Positions 23,890-33,685 of a stretch of 64,000 nucleotides of DNA are shown here, in pieces; the stretch's first letter is position 1, and every line of letters begins with the position of its first letter. Source of the DNA: an uncultured bacterium (GTDB lineage Bacteria > Bacteroidota > Bacteroidia > Bacteroidales > Bacteroidaceae); contig CAJMQV010000003.1 of NCBI GenBank assembly GCA_905215575.1, positions 16,820 through 80,819 of the forward strand. Direction: 5' to 3'. Under the pieces are notes generated by a model. It saw nothing but the letters and a program-made list of their open reading frames with translations, was not told the origin of the DNA and made no database searches. The position numbers were made by a program, and so were the translations under genes.

Positions 23890-25490
23890 AGACGGCGAAA
23901 GAACTGGATATACCGGTACGGAGCTGGGTGCCCGACCGTTTGGCTGTGATTCTCCTGTTTCTGGTGATGCTTCCCATCGCCATGCTCAACGGTACTTATA
24001 CCGGAAGTATTGTCGAGGTGTCCAATACTTTAGGCGTTTATACCGAGGATATCACAATCGGTTATTATGCCGCTTCGGCAGGCATGGCCGTGTCTTATCC
24101 CATTGTACCTAAGATTCTGGCCACGTTTTCTTCCAAAACCCTTTTGGTGGCCGACCTCACCTTGCAGTTTCTGCTCAGTTGGTTCTGTGCCCGTCAGTCA
24201 CAGATCGAGCTGCTTATTGCCTCCAGTTTCATCATCGGATTTCTGAAAGGCTTTCTGATGTTGTGGGTTATCCGGCGCATCAAGTTTATTTTCAGTCCGG
24301 CCGATGTGCGCAGTGAATTCTATGCCTATTTCTATCCGCTGGTGTTCGGTTGCGGACAGCTTTCGATGGTCATTACCGCTTTGCTGGCCTATCATTACGA
24401 CTGGAAGTACATGTATTATTTCATGATGCTGCTTCTGCTTGTGGCTCTTTTGGCGGTATTGCTTTTCATGCGTCACGACCGTCCGGCCAAACCGGTACCC
24501 TGGCGGGAACTCCATTTGCGTGAGATGCTCATCATTTCTACCGGACTGCTCATGCTCATCTATGTGATAACCTATGGTAAGGTGCTCGACTGGATGGCTT
24601 CTTCGCGCATTATTCTTTATATCGTTTTGGCTCCATTGCTGATAGCTCTTTTTCTCTGGGAGCAGTTTCACTCTACGCATCCCTATGTCAGCCTGAAGCC
24701 TTTGTTTCAGTGGAAGGCCATTTTGGGATACTTCTATATGATGCTGGTTATGTTCTTCAGTACCTCTACCAGTCTGCTCACCAGCTACCTCACCACGATA
24801 CTCCGTGTGGACAATACGCATAGCTATACTCTTTATATATGGTTGCTGCCCGGTTATCTGCTCGGAGCGGTTGTCTGTTTCTGGTGGTTCCGTTGGCAGC
24901 GTTGGCGTTTCCGTTTTCTGATAGCCGGTGGAATGGCTTGTTTTGCGGCTTTCTTCGGAATGCTTTATTTTGGAGTTTCGCCCGACAGTACTTATGAGAT
25001 GCTCTATCTGCCCATGTTCCTGCGCGGACTGGGAATGCTTACGCTGATTATCGCTTTTGCCCTTTTCGCCGTGGAGGATCTGCCGCCGAAATATCTGCTG
25101 GCCAATGCCTTTTTCCTGATAACCTTCCGGTCTGTGCTGACTCCAGTTGTGGCTTCGGCCTTTTATAATAATGCTTTGTACTATCTGCAGCAGAAATATC
25201 TGGTTCAGCTGGCGGAGAATACGACAATGATTGATCCGCTGGCAGCCTCCCGTTGGAATTCATCTTTTGCTTCGGCCTTGCAGCAAGGACAGGGTACGGA
25301 CGAGGCCATGCAGTTGGCCACGAATACCCTTTACACCGTGCTACAGCAGCAAAGCACTCTGCTAGCCTTGAAACATTTGCTTGGCTGGCTGTTTGCTGTG
25401 ACTGTAGTGCTTACTGTCGTGTCACGGTTCATTCCGTTCCATAAAACAGTACGTGTTCCGGTAATCCATACCGGTGAAGATATGGTATAA
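23886..25490 (+). CDS. EmrB-like MFS drug efflux transporter
   Basis: A 534-aa integral membrane protein with about 14 hydrophobic segments, as in the DHA2/EmrB group, including 'LAVILLFLVMLPIAMLNGTY' (TM1) and 'LIASSFIIGFLKGFLMLWVI'. A large non-membrane segment near 430-490 lies between late helices. With the TolC and EmrA-like partners it makes a tripartite pump that expels hydrophobic compounds, probably antibiotics, bile acids or fatty acids. The operon ends at a strong terminator. Confidence 0.88.
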   Translation: MKTAKELDIPVRSWVPDRLAVILLFLVMLPIAMLNGTYTGSIVEVSNTLGVYTEDITIGYYAASAGMAVSYPIVPKILATFSSKTLLVADLTLQFLLSWFCARQSQIELLIASSFIIGFLKGFLMLWVIRRIKFIFSPADVRSEFYAYFYPLVFGCGQLSMVITALLAYHYDWKYMYYFMMLLLLVALLAVLLFMRHDRPAKPVPWRELHLREMLIISTGLLMLIYVITYGKVLDWMASSRIILYIVLAPLLIALFLWEQFHSTHPYVSLKPLFQWKAILGYFYMMLVMFFSTSTSLLTSYLTTILRVDNTHSYTLYIWLLPGYLLGAVVCFWWFRWQRWRFRFLIAGGMACFAAFFGMLYFGVSPDSTYEMLYLPMFLRGLGMLTLIIAFALFAVEDLPPKYLLANAFFLITFRSVLTPVVASAFYNNALYYLQQKYLVQLAENTTMIDPLAASRWNSSFASALQQGQGTDEAMQLATNTLYTVLQQQSTLLALKHLLGWLFAVTVVLTVVSRFIPFHKTVRVPVIHTGEDMV

Positions 25491-25499
25491 TGAAAAAAA

Positions 25500-25560
25500 C
25501 GTCCCGACGAAATGTGCAATTCATCGAAAGGAATTGCAATTTTTGTCGGGATGATTTTGT
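25500..25560 (+). terminator. Terminator of the efflux operon
   Basis: CGTCCCGAC pairs with GTCGGGATG, with an inner GCAATTC/GAATTGC stem, and is followed by a T-rich stretch. It lies 10 bp after the MFS stop codon. Confidence 0.85.
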
Positions 25561-25913
25561 ATTTTCGATGTCTCTGAGGAAGTAATACTCAAGAGTGAGT
25601 TGAATGAAGCCTGTGAAAATCATTTTTTAGCCCAATAAGGAAATGGTCGTTTTATAAATAGGTATTTTTCTGTAATCGTTGGATTTCATGGGTTAATTTA
25701 TATTAGTGTGCAAGGTTTTTTATGTTTTAATTGGTTAATGTATTAATCTTTTATCTTAATATGAATTTTAAAAGAAGTATCATTTAACTTCATATATTAC
25801 TATAAGTTCATTAGAATATGCATATAATGTTATATTTATTCATTTTAATCTGCTTTTTTATTCCAAATCATTAATATTGCTGCTTGTTGCGTAAAAAAAA
25901 AGGATATTTTTTT
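25561..25913. other. AT-rich intergenic region without a gene
   Basis: About 350 bases, very AT-rich, between the efflux terminator and the promoter of the large cargo gene. No ORF with coding character, RNA gene or clear repeat was seen on either strand. It may be upstream regulatory DNA of the cell-surface gene. Confidence 0.6.
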
Positions 25914-25941
25914 TTGCTTTTAATATATATCCCTATATTTG
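25914..25941 (+). promoter_or_regulatory. Promoter of the large T9SS cargo gene
   Basis: TTG at 25914-25916 and TAtaTTTG at 25934-25941, 17 bp apart, match the Bacteroidetes consensus. The ATG is at 25977. Confidence 0.7.
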
Positions 25942-25976
25942 CAATCGAATAACAAATTAATTAAAAATTAAGTTTT

Positions 25977-28900
25977 ATGCAAAAATTATCTACTTATTCA
26001 GTAAAGGGCATTCTGATGGCTTTGCTATGCTTACTGTTTGTAGGTCTTGATGCAAAAGCCGTTCGGTCTTCTGCAGTTGAAGATCTGAATATAGACTTGA
26101 AGGTTGGAGAGACTTATGAGTATAAGGCTTTTCAGTCAGTCTATGTTTCATACGTAGCCACAGAAAATGGAGTCCTTAAATTGGAGAACCATTCTCCTTA
26201 CGGTTCTTTTTTGAGTCAGACAAAAGGACGTTATGTTGACACTTCAACAGAAACTTTAAAGACTGCTGTGAATGGAGTTCTGGAAGTGGATGTTCAGACA
26301 GGTGTCACTTATTATTTTTATCAGTGGATGATGGATGCCGGAAGTTTTACTTCTTCTTTCAGAAAGGCTGATGAAATTAAAATGGAATTGGTGTCTGTAA
26401 CTCCAGAAGAAGGTTCTGTACTTTCTTCCGAAGACGCTTCTCTGGTGTCTTATGCCTTTAACAACGATGTGCTGATTGACAATGCAACTGTTACTTCAGG
26501 AACACAGACTGCTACAGTGGATGTGAACGTTACTTCAGACCGTTTTGCTTCTTTGGATGTTCTTTCTGTTTTGACAGGATGGCTTAAGGATGAGAAAGTA
26601 AAAGCCGGTGATGATTTGACTATTACTTTAAATAATGTGCGTTATGCTAAAGACCAGAGCATTATCTACGGCGAAGACGGTTCTTTAAGTGTAACTTATA
26701 AAATTGCTGCAAAAGCTTTGGAGCTGGTTAGTGTAACTGGTGCATCTTTGGATAAGTTCACCGATTTCCTTTCATATTATGTTCCTTCAAATCCTGCATC
26801 CAAGATTGTCTTGACTTTTGACGGCAATTTGTTGAATGATGCCGATGACGCTCCGAAGGCTATTCTGAATTATGGAGATCTTGACATGGATGCTGTCGGT
26901 GGTTATTATCAGGAGAGTATCCCAGTAGTGGTTGAGGGTAATACAGCTACCGTTGATTTGTCTGGTAAACTCAGACGTACTCAGGATATGACTCCGAATT
27001 ACAGTTCTGATGATGATATCTATAAGATTCTTTCTATTAAGGTATCTAATCTGAAATCAGAAGACGGACAGTATATTGCTTCTACACAGCCAGGTGCTGT
27101 CGGTTCTATTTCCTTTATGTTCAATCTGGTGGATGTAACAGCAAATGTTACCAGTGACTTTACTCCGGGAGATGGTGCTTCACTGACAGATGTTGATAAT
27201 TTGGAAATCTGGATTCAGAACGATGCTGCTTTGATTTATGAAGGTGTACGTTTTGACTACGTTGCTGGTGGTGTACAGAAAAGTACCATTGTCATGAACG
27301 ACAAGATTGAGAAGGTTGAGGACCCTACAGATAAGACAGCAATGATTTTGACTGTTCCAGTACCACGCATGATTGCTGATGAAGGCTCTGAGGTTAAGGT
27401 ATCCTTGTCTGCTTTGTCTACTGCTGATGGATTGGATCACAGTCAGGATGTGGTTGCCACTTATAAGGCACCTGTTTATTCTCAGGAAGATACAGAGTTG
27501 AAGATCTTGAGCTGTAACTATGAGAACGGTGGTTCTTACGAAAAGATTCCGGCAAAAGATAAACTGATTTTGACAACTTCTAAAGATGATGAGATCGGTT
27601 TCATGATTTTCGATATCAAGGATATTACAACTGATGAAATTGTGAAGTCTTCTTCAATCTTCCAGAAAGAAGAAAGCGGATGGTCTAACTACTTCTATTA
27701 TGACTGCGTTCTGATGGAAGGTCATCAATATGAATTGGTTGTTACTGCCTATAAGACAGAAGACGATTATAATTACGGAGCTGATCCTCTGGGAGTAGGC
27801 AAGGTTACTTGGAATGGTTTGACCAAACCTTATGAATACAGTGATGCTACTCTGGAAAGTATTAATCCTGGACCAACACCGGAAGATGATACAACTTTGG
27901 ATACTCCTGTAAAGATTGAAACTGCTGATGAGGATTATAGTATTGATTTGACTTTCACTAAGCCGGTTACTGTCAATGCTTTCATTATTCATAGATTCGG
28001 TATGACTGCTGATTTGAAGTCTGTTACTTCAAATGAAGACAAGACTGTTTGGACTTTGGTTATTGGTAAAGAATATCTTGCCACTGCTCCAGAAACGATT
28101 CAGCTTTCTGTTTCTGCAAAGGATGAGCAGGGAAGAACAGTTAAGGCTACTCATGGAGAAGATGATGGTAGTTACTGGATTTTATACTATTCTTGTACAG
28201 TACAAGTTCCAGATGTGACAATTTCTACAGTAGAAACTGCTGGTGTTGTTACCGGACTTAAATTTGATTGTGTAAAGTACCTGTCTCAATCTTATTTGGC
28301 AGGTAAGGAAATAAAGATCTATGATTTGGCTAACCGTACAGTGGTTTATACCATAGAGAGCGGTGCTCAGTTCACTCCGGTAGTTCCTGAAGAAGAACAG
28401 GATAATCCGTTCTATCAGCCTAATTCACTGATCTATTACTTTGACAAGCCTCTGGCAGACGGAGCTTACAATGTGATTTTGCCACGCGGTTACTTCATTT
28501 TGGGTGAACAGTTTGATTCATTCAACAACAAGGAGGAAGTCTATAACTTCACTGTAGGTTCTTCAACCGGTGACGGTGAACTGGACAAGACCTTTGAACC
28601 TGCATCTGTAACTCCATCTGGCGAAGAGTCAGTCTACAGCATTAAGGAAATCCGCCTGAAGATGCCGACTACATTCTCTCTCAATGAGAAAGATCCTAAG
28701 GAAGTCAGTCTGGTTGGACGTTTGAGCGGTAGCACAATCACTGGTACTTTGAGCCGTGATCCGGAAGATGAGTTCTTTACTGTTCTGGTTACTTTGGAAA
28801 AAGAGGTAACAACTCCAGATTCTTATATGCTGGTTATTCCTGAGGAGGCATTTGGTGACGATGAGTATGGAGCAACTGAGTTTACCGGTGGTAAGTGTAA

Positions 28901-29423
28901 TCCTAAGTTGATGTACTCAATTGTAGTAGTAGCCGCTCCGAAACCAATCGAGATTACTCCGGCCGACGGCGCTGAGGTTGAAGAGTTGAGTGAATTCTTC
29001 TTCAAGGGTGTTGAAATCAACGATTACACCAAGGAGATGGTTCTGAAGGATAAGGATGGTAACGAATTGGCTAAGTTCAATGCCGATAAATTGGAATGGG
29101 TATACGAAGATGATAACTGGGAGAACTTCTTGGGTTACAGTTATACTTTGGCTGAAGCAATTACTGAACCGGGTGACTATACTTTGGAAATTCCGGAAGG
29201 TTTGCTGGCTTATTCTAACTTCGAGCCGATCCCAGCCATGACCTTGAAGTACCACATTGCTGATCCTACAACTGGTATTCAGAATGTATGGGGCGACAAT
29301 GCTCAGGTAACAGTTTACACAATTAATGGTGTATTGCTCTATCATAACGCTGATGCTTCTGTAGTGAAGAATCTGAAGAAGGGACTTTATATCATTAATG
29401 GTAAGAAGGTAGCTGTTAAGTAA
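25977..29423 (+). CDS. Large secreted T9SS cargo protein with repeated Ig-like domains
   Basis: An 1148-aa protein. A Sec signal peptide lies at 1-28 ('GILMALLCLLFVGLDAKAV'). Then come many beta-sandwich-like modules rich in T, V, D and S. A recurrent theme such as 'VTPEEGSVLSSEDAS', 'FTPGDGASLTDVDNL', 'INPGPTPEDDTTL' and 'ITPADGAEVEELSEF' marks domain starts. The last ~70 residues ('VTVYTINGVLLYHNADASVV', then 'GLYIINGKKVAVK') form a type A T9SS sorting domain that directs the protein to the cell surface. No catalytic motif was seen, so an adhesin or a structural surface protein is the best guess. It ends with a strong terminator, so it is monocistronic. Confidence 0.85.
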   Translation: MQKLSTYSVKGILMALLCLLFVGLDAKAVRSSAVEDLNIDLKVGETYEYKAFQSVYVSYVATENGVLKLENHSPYGSFLSQTKGRYVDTSTETLKTAVNGVLEVDVQTGVTYYFYQWMMDAGSFTSSFRKADEIKMELVSVTPEEGSVLSSEDASLVSYAFNNDVLIDNATVTSGTQTATVDVNVTSDRFASLDVLSVLTGWLKDEKVKAGDDLTITLNNVRYAKDQSIIYGEDGSLSVTYKIAAKALELVSVTGASLDKFTDFLSYYVPSNPASKIVLTFDGNLLNDADDAPKAILNYGDLDMDAVGGYYQESIPVVVEGNTATVDLSGKLRRTQDMTPNYSSDDDIYKILSIKVSNLKSEDGQYIASTQPGAVGSISFMFNLVDVTANVTSDFTPGDGASLTDVDNLEIWIQNDAALIYEGVRFDYVAGGVQKSTIVMNDKIEKVEDPTDKTAMILTVPVPRMIADEGSEVKVSLSALSTADGLDHSQDVVATYKAPVYSQEDTELKILSCNYENGGSYEKIPAKDKLILTTSKDDEIGFMIFDIKDITTDEIVKSSSIFQKEESGWSNYFYYDCVLMEGHQYELVVTAYKTEDDYNYGADPLGVGKVTWNGLTKPYEYSDATLESINPGPTPEDDTTLDTPVKIETADEDYSIDLTFTKPVTVNAFIIHRFGMTADLKSVTSNEDKTVWTLVIGKEYLATAPETIQLSVSAKDEQGRTVKATHGEDDGSYWILYYSCTVQVPDVTISTVETAGVVTGLKFDCVKYLSQSYLAGKEIKIYDLANRTVVYTIESGAQFTPVVPEEEQDNPFYQPNSLIYYFDKPLADGAYNVILPRGYFILGEQFDSFNNKEEVYNFTVGSSTGDGELDKTFEPASVTPSGEESVYSIKEIRLKMPTTFSLNEKDPKEVSLVGRLSGSTITGTLSRDPEDEFFTVLVTLEKEVTTPDSYMLVIPEEAFGDDEYGATEFTGGKCNPKLMYSIVVVAAPKPIEITPADGAEVEELSEFFFKGVEINDYTKEMVLKDKDGNELAKFNADKLEWVYEDDNWENFLGYSYTLAEAITEPGDYTLEIPEGLLAYSNFEPIPAMTLKYHIADPTTGIQNVWGDNAQVTVYTINGVLLYHNADASVVKNLKKGLYIINGKKVAVK

Positions 29424-29447
29424 TTGATTTGACAGAATAATTTTAGG

Positions 29448-29485
29448 GAGGAAAGGTAACCATGATGTTATCTTTCCTCTTTTTT
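29448..29485 (+). terminator. Terminator after the large T9SS gene
   Basis: GAGGAAAGgTAAC pairs with GTTAtCTTTCCTC and is followed by six T residues. Confidence 0.9.
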
Positions 29486-29534
29486 CCCGCAGCCGGGTGG
29501 CTTGCGGGTTTTGACATTTAATAAATAGTAGATT

Positions 29535-31202
29535 ATGACTTTTATCAGATTGAAAAAAAATCAGAAAAGAATGCAGGGAGGTGTTCGTTTCAAAACGCTT
29601 TCCATGGCTCTTCTGTGTTGTGCTTCTTTAGCGGCTTCACCCGTTATCCGCAAGAGCATTACCGTGACACAACCCGATGGAAGTGAACTGGTACTGATGC
29701 CTCATGGAGATGAGTTTGGAGTGTGGTATACCGATACAGAGGGACGGGTGATGGTGCAGGATGCACAAGGTAATTTTGTTTATGTCAGTGCGGATGCTGC
29801 CCTTATGAATCGAACTAAAGCTGTGGCTCAGAATCGTATTGGAGAGATGTCTGTTCACGAAGGAAGTCCGCGCATTCCGGTTATTCTGGTTTCTTTTGCT
29901 GACAAGGATTTCTCGGAAAAGGACCCGAAGGCCGGGTTTGAGAACCGTTTGTGCAGAGCGGCTACATTAAGTGAGGTGGAAGCCGGAAACGGTTCGGCCT
30001 ATCAGTATTTTGTGGATCAGAGCGACGGTAAGTTTACACCGGAATTTGAAATAATCGGTCCGTTGAAACTGTCTCAGCCTGAAGCTTCCTACGTAAACAA
30101 AGAAGCAGAGATGGTCAGTGAGGCTGTAGCGTTGGCGTCAGCGCAGGGCATTGTGTCAGACTGGTCTGTTTATGACAGTGATGGAGATGGAAAGGTAGAT
30201 GCGTCTTATGTGATCTTTGCCGGTGAAGGACGTCATGCGCATCCTCAGGATATGACACTGATCTGGCCTCAGACTTCTGTCTTTGTAAATAATCCGCCAC
30301 AGGCAGACGGCGTTACCTTTCATGCTTATTCCTGCTGCAATGAATTGCTTTATGGCGAATTGGACGGCTTCGGCACTTTCTGCCATGAGTTCAGTCATCA
30401 GTTGGGATTGCCGGATTTCTACCGTACCGACGGTGGCATATTGAGTGAGTTCAATATGGGGCCTTGGTCATTGATGGATTATGGAAGTTATAACGGAAGC
30501 GGTTATCTGCCTGTAGGTTATCGTGCCTTGGAAAAATGGTGTATGGGATGGCTGGAACCTATAGAGCTGGAAAAGGCTGCTACTGTTGTGGGATGGCCGG
30601 CTAATGCCGCACCGTTCAAGATTTCCAATGATGTGGACAATTCCGAATATTATATTCTGGAAACTGTTGATAAAAAAGGATGGAATCATGCTTGTCCGGC
30701 AGAAGGTATTCTTGTGACACACGTTTATTTGCCCGGAGGATTCAAGTCGAATTCTTGGAAAGACAATTCTTTAAATAACAGTGCAGCTCCAAGCGTACAT
30801 GTTATTGCTGCCGACAATGAGCGTTTACAATTGGTTACCGGTGTAAATGAGGCGGAATATGAAGAGAGCATCCGCCACGATCTGTATCCTAACGAAGCCG
30901 GAAATAATGAATTGACCAATACTTCTACTCCGGCTGCAAATGTGTATGTAGGTCTTTGGGGACAGATGAATAAACCGATAACAGAGATGACTTATGATGC
31001 TCAGACAGGGCGTGCTTCTTTCTTGTTTATGGGAGGTGATGATCAAAACATCATAACTTCTGTCAGTGCTCCTATGAAACAGAATGGAAAGGAAAAGGGC
31101 TGTTGGAGTCTGGATGGATTGCGTTGGGAGAAACAACCAAACCAGAAAGGTATTTATATTATTCGAGATGGTCAGGGAAATCTGATTAAGGTTTGCCGAT
31201 AA
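29535..31202 (+). CDS. Secreted M6-family metalloprotease
   Basis: A 555-aa protein. The signal peptide lies within residues 1-36 ('LSMALLCCASLAASPV'). The M6 protease core carries 'GTFCHEFSHQLGLPDFYRTD', i.e. HExxHxxGxxD with two zinc His and a third ligand, and the downstream 'MGPWSLMDYGSYNGSGYLPV' supplies the Met-turn region. The C-terminus ('KGIYIIRDGQGNLIKVCR') resembles a T9SS-type sorting end. M6 proteases such as immune inhibitor A and Porphyromonas PrtT-like enzymes cut host or matrix proteins outside the cell. The upstream giant cargo protein is a possible but unproven substrate. Confidence 0.88.
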   Translation: MTFIRLKKNQKRMQGGVRFKTLSMALLCCASLAASPVIRKSITVTQPDGSELVLMPHGDEFGVWYTDTEGRVMVQDAQGNFVYVSADAALMNRTKAVAQNRIGEMSVHEGSPRIPVILVSFADKDFSEKDPKAGFENRLCRAATLSEVEAGNGSAYQYFVDQSDGKFTPEFEIIGPLKLSQPEASYVNKEAEMVSEAVALASAQGIVSDWSVYDSDGDGKVDASYVIFAGEGRHAHPQDMTLIWPQTSVFVNNPPQADGVTFHAYSCCNELLYGELDGFGTFCHEFSHQLGLPDFYRTDGGILSEFNMGPWSLMDYGSYNGSGYLPVGYRALEKWCMGWLEPIELEKAATVVGWPANAAPFKISNDVDNSEYYILETVDKKGWNHACPAEGILVTHVYLPGGFKSNSWKDNSLNNSAAPSVHVIAADNERLQLVTGVNEAEYEESIRHDLYPNEAGNNELTNTSTPAANVYVGLWGQMNKPITEMTYDAQTGRASFLFMGGDDQNIITSVSAPMKQNGKEKGCWSLDGLRWEKQPNQKGIYIIRDGQGNLIKVCR

Positions 31203-31222
31203 AATTCTTTCTGATGGCTGAA

Positions 31223-31271
31223 AACAAATAGCCCGGACTCAGTGAACTGATGTCCGGGCTATTTGTTTTTT
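31223..31271. terminator. Bidirectional terminator between the M6 protease gene and the SusCD operon
   Basis: AACAAATAGCCCGGAC pairs with GTCCGGGCTATTTGTT and is followed by a T-run. It serves both convergent transcripts. Confidence 0.9.
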
Positions 31272-31289
31272 AGATATATCAAGAGCTGA

Positions 31290-32309
31290 TTATCGGGTCA
31301 GTTCCAGATTCAGGAACTGATTGATGGCTCCCATATTCTGATCGTCCTTGTAGGCAGACAGAGCAAAACCTCCCATTTTCTTTCCGTCCTGGAATGTGCT
31401 GTCGGCCTTGAACGGATAATTGAGTTTGTCGTTCAGATACTCCGGATTACAGAAATAGTGTCGGGCTGCGCTTTCTTTTTCTTTGGAGTAAATGATGCTT
31501 TCTTCGGACAAGCCGCAAACATATACCTGATATTGTGAATTATACATACCGGCATAGCTGTTGGTGACAATGGCCAGAGAGTTTCCGTAAGCAACGGCTG
31601 GAATACGGATTCCGTCTTGCAATCCGTCAATTACCAGTTGGTTTCCGTTGGCAGAGATTTGAATGTTCTTTTGCTGTTGCTTGCCGCTTTTATCCTGCCA
31701 TTTAGCTGTCCAATTGCCTAAGAAGTTGCTGGTTTCGTACTGATAGATTCCTGTCGTGATGGTCTGGTTCAGAGACTCACAATAGAATTGTACTTTTGCA
31801 TAACGTGGCGCTCCGCTTGTGTTGGATGCGATATTTAACGTAGTGCCTTCAGTACCTATGTTCGGAGTAATCCACGAAGCTTCTGTTGAGGCTGCATAAT
31901 CAAAAACGGTTTTGATATCATAAACCAGCTTTTGCTGCTTGTTGTTTACGATAAAGGTGTCCTGGCCCGCATCACTTCTGAAGTAACCGCCTGCTTGTGA
32001 TACCGGAACCTTTTGGCTGCCATCCGCAGATGTGATGGTTACTACGGCTGTACGGCCTTCGAGAGAAGTATTATTAGATACTTCCAGAAGCACACTGTCT
32101 TGTTTGCAGGTCACCTGACACCAGTCTTCGGATGAACTGGCGGTAAAGTTGCCGGACTGAGACAGGACGATATAACCTTTTGACTCTTTAGCCTGGAAAT
32201 AGGCCTCCGATTTGACTACCTGTAAAGAGTAAGTGCTCTCTTCGTCCTGGCAACTGACGGCACCCATACAAAGCATGGGTACCATCAGAAAAGGAATATA
32301 TTTTTTCAT
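31290..32309 (-). CDS. BACON-domain surface lipoprotein
   Basis: A 339-aa lipoprotein: signal peptide ending in a lipobox (about residue 20, 'CMGAVSCQDEE'), then one or two BACON-like beta-sandwich domains ('SSSEDWCQVTCKQDSV', 'TAVVTITSADGSQKVPVSQA') and a beta-rich C-terminus. BACON domains bind carbohydrate or mucin, or space enzymes from the surface. Its ATG overlaps the stop of the DUF4302 gene (TAATG), so it is coupled to that gene and is last in the SusCD operon. A ligand-capture role beside SusD is inferred. Confidence 0.82.
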   Translation of the reverse strand: MKKYIPFLMVPMLCMGAVSCQDEESTYSLQVVKSEAYFQAKESKGYIVLSQSGNFTASSSEDWCQVTCKQDSVLLEVSNNTSLEGRTAVVTITSADGSQKVPVSQAGGYFRSDAGQDTFIVNNKQQKLVYDIKTVFDYAASTEASWITPNIGTEGTTLNIASNTSGAPRYAKVQFYCESLNQTITTGIYQYETSNFLGNWTAKWQDKSGKQQQKNIQISANGNQLVIDGLQDGIRIPAVAYGNSLAIVTNSYAGMYNSQYQVYVCGLSEESIIYSKEKESAARHYFCNPEYLNDKLNYPFKADSTFQDGKKMGGFALSAYKDDQNMGAINQFLNLELTR

Positions 32310-33676
32310 TATTCTTGTGCTTTTTGTTTAAACTCAATGTTGTTGTAACTTTCCAATACACCGATAGGGGAACTTTCCAGTGAGGCTTCCTTAAAGGCAT
32401 AGAAAACAAAGCCCTCTAATGAAGTACCGGAAGAACGTCCGTTATCCTTGAATGTGAGAATTCGTGGAGACAACTGTTTGGCTTCACTGACAATTCCGGC
32501 TGTTTCGGTCATGAACATGGTTCCCTGATCCGGGTTCCATGGGCAGAGATACAGGTAAGCGTTTACTTTTTCACCGCTTTCATAAGTCAGCTGTACTGCG
32601 GTAAGGAACTGTGTACGGAACTCCAGCATACCGGTAATTTTGTTGTAAAGTGCTTTGGTTTCCACTTTCATGCTTCCGCAAGGGATTTTTACAGACAGGG
32701 TGTCGCTTTCGTTCAGACGGGTGAACTCAATGCTTACCGTGGTGTCTTGGCGTTCAAACATATAACTGTAGCTGGCTTCCCATTCATTGTCTGTGTAGAA
32801 TTCGATCGGAACCCAATAATCAGGACGTTCGTACTGCAAGACAACAGAAGCATCCTCTGTGGCTATGAATTTCTTATTGCTTTCATCCCAAGTGAATTCA
32901 CTTACGTTGGTATTGTTTACTGTAAGCGGTTCAAACAGACGGATACCTTTGTCTGTATAGGCGAAAGAAGTTTTTTGGGTGCTTTCCTTGCCATTGCCAT
33001 CGGTTTGACTGATGAGCAGCACATTTGACTGAGAGTAGATGTTCTTGTTGAAAGCATAACCGTTCTGATAACCTACGAGTGTAGCATACTCGGCACTCTC
33101 TTCGCGAACTTTCTTGCAGCCGTTCAGGTAAGTATCCCAATTTACATCCTCAGCCATTCGTTTCATGGTCAGGATTGTATTGTGCTTCTTTCCTTTCAAG
33201 GTAATGGCTTCTGGAGTAGCATTGGTAATGACAAACTCGAAATCTCCTTCCAGACCGTCGGCGTCGAACACACCTTTCGGCTCTGACCAATAATGAATCA
33301 GCGCATTATAGGTGCTGAATGATAGGGTAGGACCCTGGTCCTTTAGCAAAGAAAATTTTGAAGTGACACGTTCGCCCACCTCTATGGCTTTAGCTTCTCC
33401 ATAGCCTCTGACGCGTGTATCTGAGGCGATAGTAACATCTTCTCCTTCGAATTTCATAAGAAGAACCACACCACCGATGTCGTGCATCTCACCGCCGGCA
33501 TAATATTCCAATAACCATCCGTTGGGAGCTTCAGTCAGAATCTTCCGATATTCCTTCAGACTGGTTTCAACGCGTTGTCCGGGATCCTCGCTGAAAATCT
33601 CTTCTTCGCTGAAGAAGCAGGATTGCATCAGCAGGGTAATCATGAATAAACAACTGATTAAACTATATTTTCTCAT
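32309..33676 (-). CDS. DUF4302 lipoprotein
   Basis: A 455-aa protein with a lipoprotein signal ('ITLLMQSCFFSEEEIF', Cys near 20). The N-terminal block 'RVETSLKEYRKILTEAPNGW' followed by 'LLEYYAGGEMHDIGGVVLLM' matches the DUF4302 family. The remainder is beta-rich. The family occurs with SusC/SusD and the zinc metallohydrolase lipoprotein encoded next, and its role is unknown. It probably sits on the outer membrane as part of a nutrient-binding complex. It is coupled by overlap to the BACON lipoprotein gene. Confidence 0.85.
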   Translation of the reverse strand: MRKYSLISCLFMITLLMQSCFFSEEEIFSEDPGQRVETSLKEYRKILTEAPNGWLLEYYAGGEMHDIGGVVLLMKFEGEDVTIASDTRVRGYGEAKAIEVGERVTSKFSLLKDQGPTLSFSTYNALIHYWSEPKGVFDADGLEGDFEFVITNATPEAITLKGKKHNTILTMKRMAEDVNWDTYLNGCKKVREESAEYATLVGYQNGYAFNKNIYSQSNVLLISQTDGNGKESTQKTSFAYTDKGIRLFEPLTVNNTNVSEFTWDESNKKFIATEDASVVLQYERPDYWVPIEFYTDNEWEASYSYMFERQDTTVSIEFTRLNESDTLSVKIPCGSMKVETKALYNKITGMLEFRTQFLTAVQLTYESGEKVNAYLYLCPWNPDQGTMFMTETAGIVSEAKQLSPRILTFKDNGRSSGTSLEGFVFYAFKEASLESSPIGVLESYNNIEFKQKAQE

Positions 33677-33685
33677 AACTGTTCC

